From Croceitalea marina (GTDB lineage: Bacteria > Bacteroidota > Bacteroidia > Flavobacteriales > Flavobacteriaceae): DNA of 64,000 nt. The position numbers were made by a program, and so were the translations under genes. Each line of letters begins with the position of its first letter. Positions within the stretch are counted from its first letter, which is position 1. The stretch lies in contig NZ_JBHULB010000008.1 of NCBI RefSeq assembly GCF_042684265.1, positions 186,001 through 250,000 of the forward strand. Reading direction: 5' to 3'. Of the stretch, positions 61,165 to 64,000 are shown piece by piece. Under the pieces are notes generated by a model. That model did no database searches. It was given only the letters and a program-made list of their open reading frames with translations, and had not been told where the DNA came from.

Positions 61165-61255
61165 AATATTTTTAGGTTTTTAAAGTGTTCTATTTTCTAT
61201 GACACTAAAAATACTAAGAAGGTCACTAATACTTCAAACAGAATTTGTTTTAAAC

Positions 61256-61294
61256 AAAAAAATCCTGAACCATAACTAAGGTCCAGGATTTTTA
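61256..61294 (-). terminator. Terminator of the sigma factor/DUF4252 operon
   Basis: AAATCCTG (with a run of A before it) pairs with CAGGATTT; on the minus strand the stem is followed by TTTTTTGTTT. It lies ~20 bp past the stop of the last DUF4252 gene and closes the operon. Confidence 0.8.
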
Positions 61295-61312
61295 AAAGAA
61301 TGGTAGTTTGGT

Positions 61313-61852
61313 TTACCCCTTTAAAAATTTTCCTATTTCTCCTAATCCTTCTCCTTTATAATCAGATTTTTGAATCGCTTGCATCAGCTGCATAACATCA
61401 GCAGGGTTCATATCCTTGCCAAGTACACGAACCAAAGCGAATCCCTGTTCTTTACTGTCACCGTAAATGATAACTTCGTCAATGGCATCATCATCACCTA
61501 AATATTTCACGACTCCTTTGCCATAGCCAGAATTGATTTTCATCAACTCGATAAAGTTTTCGTTCTTTAAAATCTCTTTAACCTTGGCTTTTTCTAGCTT
61601 ATACTCCGCAACATTATCAGAAGTCTTTTTAAAAGCCAGTAAGTTGAACTTTTTTAATGATGATACTGCTTTCTTTTGTTTATCTGTAAGTTCGACCTCA
61701 TCCATTTTTAAGATACTGGCGGGAATATCCAAAGAAATAAAATTCGGGTTTTCTTTATTGTCGACATAATACTCTTGAAGACTCTGTTGCGATGAACAAC
61801 CTGCTAAAAAAACGAAAGCTAGGCCGAACATGTATTTTATTAATTGTTTCAT
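61313..61852 (-). CDS. DUF4252 family lipoprotein
   Basis: This 179-residue protein has a lipoprotein signal with lipidated Cys19 (FVFLAGCSS). The mature part carries the DUF4252 layout: NFISLDIPASILKM, a helical region with LTDKQKKAVSSLKKFNLLAFKK, and an end LVRVLGKDMNPADVMQLMQAIQKSD. It is the third and most distant of three DUF4252 genes in a row and the only lipidated one. The function of the family is unknown. It is the last gene before the terminator at 61256-61294, 52 bp after its paralogue. Confidence 0.9.
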   Translation of the reverse strand: MKQLIKYMFGLAFVFLAGCSSQQSLQEYYVDNKENPNFISLDIPASILKMDEVELTDKQKKAVSSLKKFNLLAFKKTSDNVAEYKLEKAKVKEILKNENFIELMKINSGYGKGVVKYLGDDDAIDEVIIYGDSKEQGFALVRVLGKDMNPADVMQLMQAIQKSDYKGEGLGEIGKFLKG

Positions 61853-61876
61853 TTTTTGTTTTTTTGTCCCGATAGC

Positions 61877-61894
61877 TCCCGATAATTATCGGGA
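61877..61894. repeat. Perfect 18-bp palindrome between two DUF4252 genes
   Basis: TCCCGATAATTATCGGGA is identical to its reverse complement. A partial copy (GTCCCGATAGC) stands just left of it, and CTCCCG / CGGGAG surround it. It is inside the operon, between the lipoprotein and the middle DUF4252 genes, and has no T-run on the minus strand. A protein-binding or REP-like element is more likely than a terminator. Confidence 0.6.
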
Positions 61895-61904
61895 CGGGAG
61901 GTTA

Positions 61905-62441
61905 TTACTTACCCTTTTCACTAGCTTTTTTCAGTGATGGATGTAGTTGCATCTTATTTACTAAAGCCCCTATTTTGTCGAGCTCAATTTTTCCATTCAT
62001 GGTAACAAGCACAGTTTCTGGTGTCTTATCGCTTTTGCTATCAATGCCCGTAACAAACATAAAGAGTTGGCTCACCACGTTATCGTTATTCGTGCTTTTA
62101 ACGTAGAAATCTACCTGGGCGTCCACATCACGAACACGCATTAACTCTTCCATTGAAGATTTTTTAAGATATGATTTTACGGTCTGTTTCATATCAGTTG
62201 AAGCAGCCCTATTCTCTGAGATATAAATCTTGATCTCATTGATATTCTCTGCAAGGTCCACAAAATCTCTAGCTTCTTTACTTTTTTCGTTTGCAGACAT
62301 ACTAGCTACAATACCTAGCATGCTTTTATTTATTGTAAGTGTTCCAACATTATCCGAATCTATATACTTATCAAAGGCTTTTTGGGCAAATGTGCTTGTA
62401 GCGAATGTTAATGCTATAATTGATAAAACTAATTTCTTCAT
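61905..62441 (-). CDS. DUF4252 family secreted protein (middle paralogue)
   Basis: This 178-residue protein has a signal peptide (MKKLVLSIIALTFATSTFAQ) and a DUF4252 domain: FDKYIDSDNVGTLTINKSML, KSYLKKSSMEELMRVRDVDAQVDFYVK, VSQLFMFVTGIDSK and ETVLVTMNGKIELDKIGALVNKM. It is clearly paralogous to the next gene upstream: both share SMEELMRVRD or KMEELMRVKD and LFMFVTGI or LLMFMTGI. Start ATG 62441; the longer frame has no proper signal peptide. The function is unknown. Confidence 0.9.
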   Translation of the reverse strand: MKKLVLSIIALTFATSTFAQKAFDKYIDSDNVGTLTINKSMLGIVASMSANEKSKEARDFVDLAENINEIKIYISENRAASTDMKQTVKSYLKKSSMEELMRVRDVDAQVDFYVKSTNNDNVVSQLFMFVTGIDSKSDKTPETVLVTMNGKIELDKIGALVNKMQLHPSLKKASEKGK

Positions 62442-62465
62442 TTCTGTTTTTTTTGATTGAATTAA

Positions 62466-62501
62466 AACAATGAACAATTCCTTTTTGAATTGTTCATTGT
62501 T
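62466..62501 (-). terminator. Perfect 15-bp hairpin between two DUF4252 genes
   Basis: AACAATGAACAATTC (62466-62480) pairs perfectly with GAATTGTTCATTGTT (62487-62501) around a 6-base loop. On the minus strand it is followed by TTTTAATT, a weak T-tail. It may attenuate expression of the two downstream genes or protect the 3' end of the upstream messenger. Confidence 0.55.
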
Positions 62502-62526
62502 CTGTGTTTAATGATTGATGGTTGTT

Positions 62527-63066
62527 CTATTGTTTTTTACCCGCTTCGTTTAACTCTTTAGGTAAATTCATTTTGTTTGTAAGCGAACTGATTTTATTCA
62601 AATCAATATCTCCAGTTAAGCTTAACAAAACAGTTTCAAACTTTCTACCGTTAGCTTCTATTTCTTTAATACCCGTCATAAACATTAATAGCTCTCTAAC
62701 ATGGTCTGCGTCTTTACCTTCTTTAATATAGAATTTAATATTGGCGTCCTTGTCTTTTACACGCATTAACTCTTCCATTTTATTTCCGGATAAGTACTTC
62801 GTCACAGAACCTTTCATATCATCTCCAATAGACTTGTTATCTGTTGTAAATACTTTAAGCCCAGTTACGCTAGTTGCAATATCCATAAAGTCTTGAGACT
62901 CTTTATCTTCCATGTCAATATCCATTTTTGCCAAAAGTTCAAAGGCCTTTTTAGATACGACGACTGTCGTTACATCTTCTAAGTCTTCATACTTGTCAAA
63001 TAGTGATTGTGAAAATCCGGCTAATGGTAAAACTGCGGTCAATAGAATTAATATACTTTTTTTCAT
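62527..63066 (-). CDS. DUF4252 family secreted protein (first paralogue)
   Basis: This 179-residue protein has a signal peptide (MKKSILILLTAVLPLAGFSQ). The DUF4252 domain shows LFDKYEDLEDVTTVVVSKKA, MKGSVTKYLSGNKMEELMRV, KDADHVRELLMFMTGI and ETVLLSLTGDIDLNKISSLTNKMNL. It is the first of three paralogous genes and starts 12 bp after the putative anti-sigma gene. Expression would follow the sigma factor operon. The function is unknown; envelope location is inferred from the signal peptide. Confidence 0.9.
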   Translation of the reverse strand: MKKSILILLTAVLPLAGFSQSLFDKYEDLEDVTTVVVSKKAFELLAKMDIDMEDKESQDFMDIATSVTGLKVFTTDNKSIGDDMKGSVTKYLSGNKMEELMRVKDKDANIKFYIKEGKDADHVRELLMFMTGIKEIEANGRKFETVLLSLTGDIDLNKISSLTNKMNLPKELNEAGKKQ

Positions 63067-63078
63067 GTTTTCTAAATT

Positions 63079-63516
63079 TTAATTGTCGTTGTAAATTTTT
63101 GATGTTGTCGCTTCAAACTCCTTTAGGTAAGTTATTTTTTCGGTGCCTTTACCAAAATTTACCGCAAGTAGATTCAAAGCTTCTTTTGTTTGCTGATAGG
63201 CAAGCTCAGCCTTTTTTCTATCTTGATAATCCTGATATTTTTCAGGACCAAAATAGATTCCAAGGAATAATACGGCCACTGCTGCAACGGAAATCCATTT
63301 GTAATTGAAGTTTCTTCTAGTGTTTAATGGAACCTGCTTGGTGTACTGTTCTTCTTTGGCTTTAGAAAAGTAACTGAACATCGGTCTGTATTGTTCAAGA
63401 TGTGTTGCAACACTTTCTTGTGCAAAATACGTTCGTAATGTTTCTTCTTCAGCAACCGTAGTGGCGGCTTCAAAATACTTTTCTAATAAATTTTCTACGT
63501 TCTTATCCAATTCCAT
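63079..63516 (-). CDS. Putative anti-sigma factor, single-pass membrane protein
   Basis: This 145-residue protein has a cytoplasmic N-terminal part (residues 1-65, with VENLLEKYFEAATTVAEEETLRTYFA, shown here in two short parts: VENLLEKYFEAATT and EEETLRTYFA), one membrane helix at ~70-87 (WISVAAVAVLFLGIYFG) and a periplasmic coiled tail. It directly follows an ECF sigma gene and overlaps it by 14 bp. This gene order and topology suggest an anti-sigma or regulator role, but the sequence has no zinc-binding HxxxCxxC motif. ATG 63516 is the start; the earlier frame begins at TTG. Confidence 0.72.
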   Translation of the reverse strand: MELDKNVENLLEKYFEAATTVAEEETLRTYFAQESVATHLEQYRPMFSYFSKAKEEQYTKQVPLNTRRNFNYKWISVAAVAVLFLGIYFGPEKYQDYQDRKKAELAYQQTKEALNLLAVNFGKGTEKITYLKEFEATTSKIYNDN

Positions 63517-64000
63517 AGTTATGTTTTTCAATCAATTTTTCTCTAACTGTTTTTCTTGCTCTTGACAGGGCGACACGAACGGCTGTGTTTTTCATATCCA
63601 ACAATTCGCATATTTCTTCAAAATCATACTGCTCTACGTCCCTTAACTGGAGTACCATTTTTTGCTGTTCTGGTAATTCTTCCATGATTCGTTCCACCCA
63701 ATCAACACTATCTTCTGCTTCAAGCTGTTTTTGCAAAGATGTTCGTTCATCGCTATAATTACTGTGTACTAATTTTAAATTACTAGCTTGTTTCGATTTT
63801 AATCTATCCAAACAAAAATTCTTTGTCATCGTCATTGCAAAGGCTTCTACGTTATTGTATTTGGCCATTGCGTCATTCTTAGACCAGAGTTTTAATAAAA
63901 TCTCTTGCGTAGCATCTTCGGCTTCCTCTCTAGAGACCAGCAATCTTTTGGCCATTCTATACAGTTTATCCTTAAAGGGCATTACCAAGTTTAAAAACTC
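63503..64000 (-). CDS. ECF-type RNA polymerase sigma factor, 5'-truncated by the window edge
   Basis: The reading frame is open to the right edge (EFLNLVMPFKDKLYRMAKRLL), so the N-terminus, probably only a few residues, lies outside. Region 2 has the typical AKRLLVSREEAEDATQEILLKLW and AFAMTMTKNFCLDRLK; region 4 has ELPEQQKMVLQLRDVEQYDFEEICELLDMKNTAVRVALSRARK (shown only by its key parts EEICELL and VRVALSRARK). The protein is ~165 residues. It is the first gene of the sigma/anti-sigma/DUF4252 operon and likely activates its own promoter, which is outside. Confidence 0.93.
   Translation of the reverse strand, partial: EFLNLVMPFKDKLYRMAKRLLVSREEAEDATQEILLKLWSKNDAMAKYNNVEAFAMTMTKNFCLDRLKSKQASNLKLVHSNYSDERTSLQKQLEAEDSVDWVERIMEELPEQQKMVLQLRDVEQYDFEEICELLDMKNTAVRVALSRARKTVREKLIEKHNYGIG

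Noticed and set aside
1..64000. CRISPR arrays, insertion sequences, phage genes, rRNA operons and restriction or defence genes
   Set aside because: I looked for regularly spaced repeats, transposase or integrase motifs and known defence domains and saw none in this window.

Overview
The window is AT-rich bacterial chromosome from a member of the Bacteroidota, almost certainly a flavobacterium (Flavobacteriaceae). I base this on four things. Several start sites are preceded by the Bacteroidota-type promoter (TTG, about 19-20 bp, TAnnTTTG) and show no Shine-Dalgarno sequence. The protein families are typical of the group: DUF4249, DUF4252, DUF4294, DUF6095, DUF6495, carboxypeptidase-regulatory-domain TonB receptors, an Oar-like receptor and GntP. 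GAPDH has a long N-terminal extension, and a phosphoserine phosphatase is fused to phosphoglycerate dehydrogenase. A marine genus such as Maribacter or Zobellia is possible, but I cannot establish the genus from the sequence alone.

Layout. 1-2479: end of a DUF3089 hydrolase gene and a secreted protein with an OmpA-like segment. 2476-6397 (minus): GNAT, prmC, LOG-family and ligA in a tightly overlapping operon. 6427-9542 (plus): ribD, HAD phosphatase, EamA transporter, YigZ. 9539-12753: a thioesterase (minus), then dnaA, a low-molecular-weight phosphatase and a tetrapyrrole-methylase-family methyltransferase. 12807-15957 (minus): a lysozyme-like secreted protein, then dapF-GNAT-mltG, which links diaminopimelate synthesis to peptidoglycan cleavage. 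16080-21710 (plus): a DegP-type protease, gap, a coiled-coil membrane protein, GNAT, trmD, a small membrane protein and rplS. 21711-22325 has no protein gene but holds what looks like a structured, independently terminated small RNA. 22326-27927: monomeric isocitrate dehydrogenase and a TonB receptor/DUF4249 lipoprotein pair. 27928-35360: GntP permease, M42 peptidase, Nudix hydrolase, hisS, a kelch protein and several small proteins of unknown function. 35418-38624: an Oar-like TonB-dependent receptor broken by a single in-frame TAG. 38727-39830: rpsF-rpsR-rplI. 40078-46262: a LytTR response regulator, the nadC-YihY-DUF2147-priA operon, rlmH and a small membrane protein. 46301-51383: the serB-serA fusion, an isoprenylcysteine methyltransferase-like protein, an RdgB-type NTP pyrophosphatase and a DEAD-box helicase with a structured leader. 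51462-55846: a CarboxypepD_reg-like protein, a GH13 lipoprotein and an M61 peptidase. 55848-60203: VOC, SRPBCC, a SpoU/TrmH methyltransferase, a sirtuin, an unknown helical protein and purB. 60352-64000 (minus): an MscS channel, and an ECF sigma / putative anti-sigma / three-DUF4252 operon that runs off the right edge.

Most of the window is housekeeping. I see no phage, insertion sequence, CRISPR array, rRNA or tRNA. The points most worth a second look are the putative small RNA between rplS and icd, the sigma factor/DUF4252 operon with its intercistronic hairpins, the TAG-interrupted receptor, a sirtuin with no cysteine at all, and the structured leader of the DEAD-box helicase.
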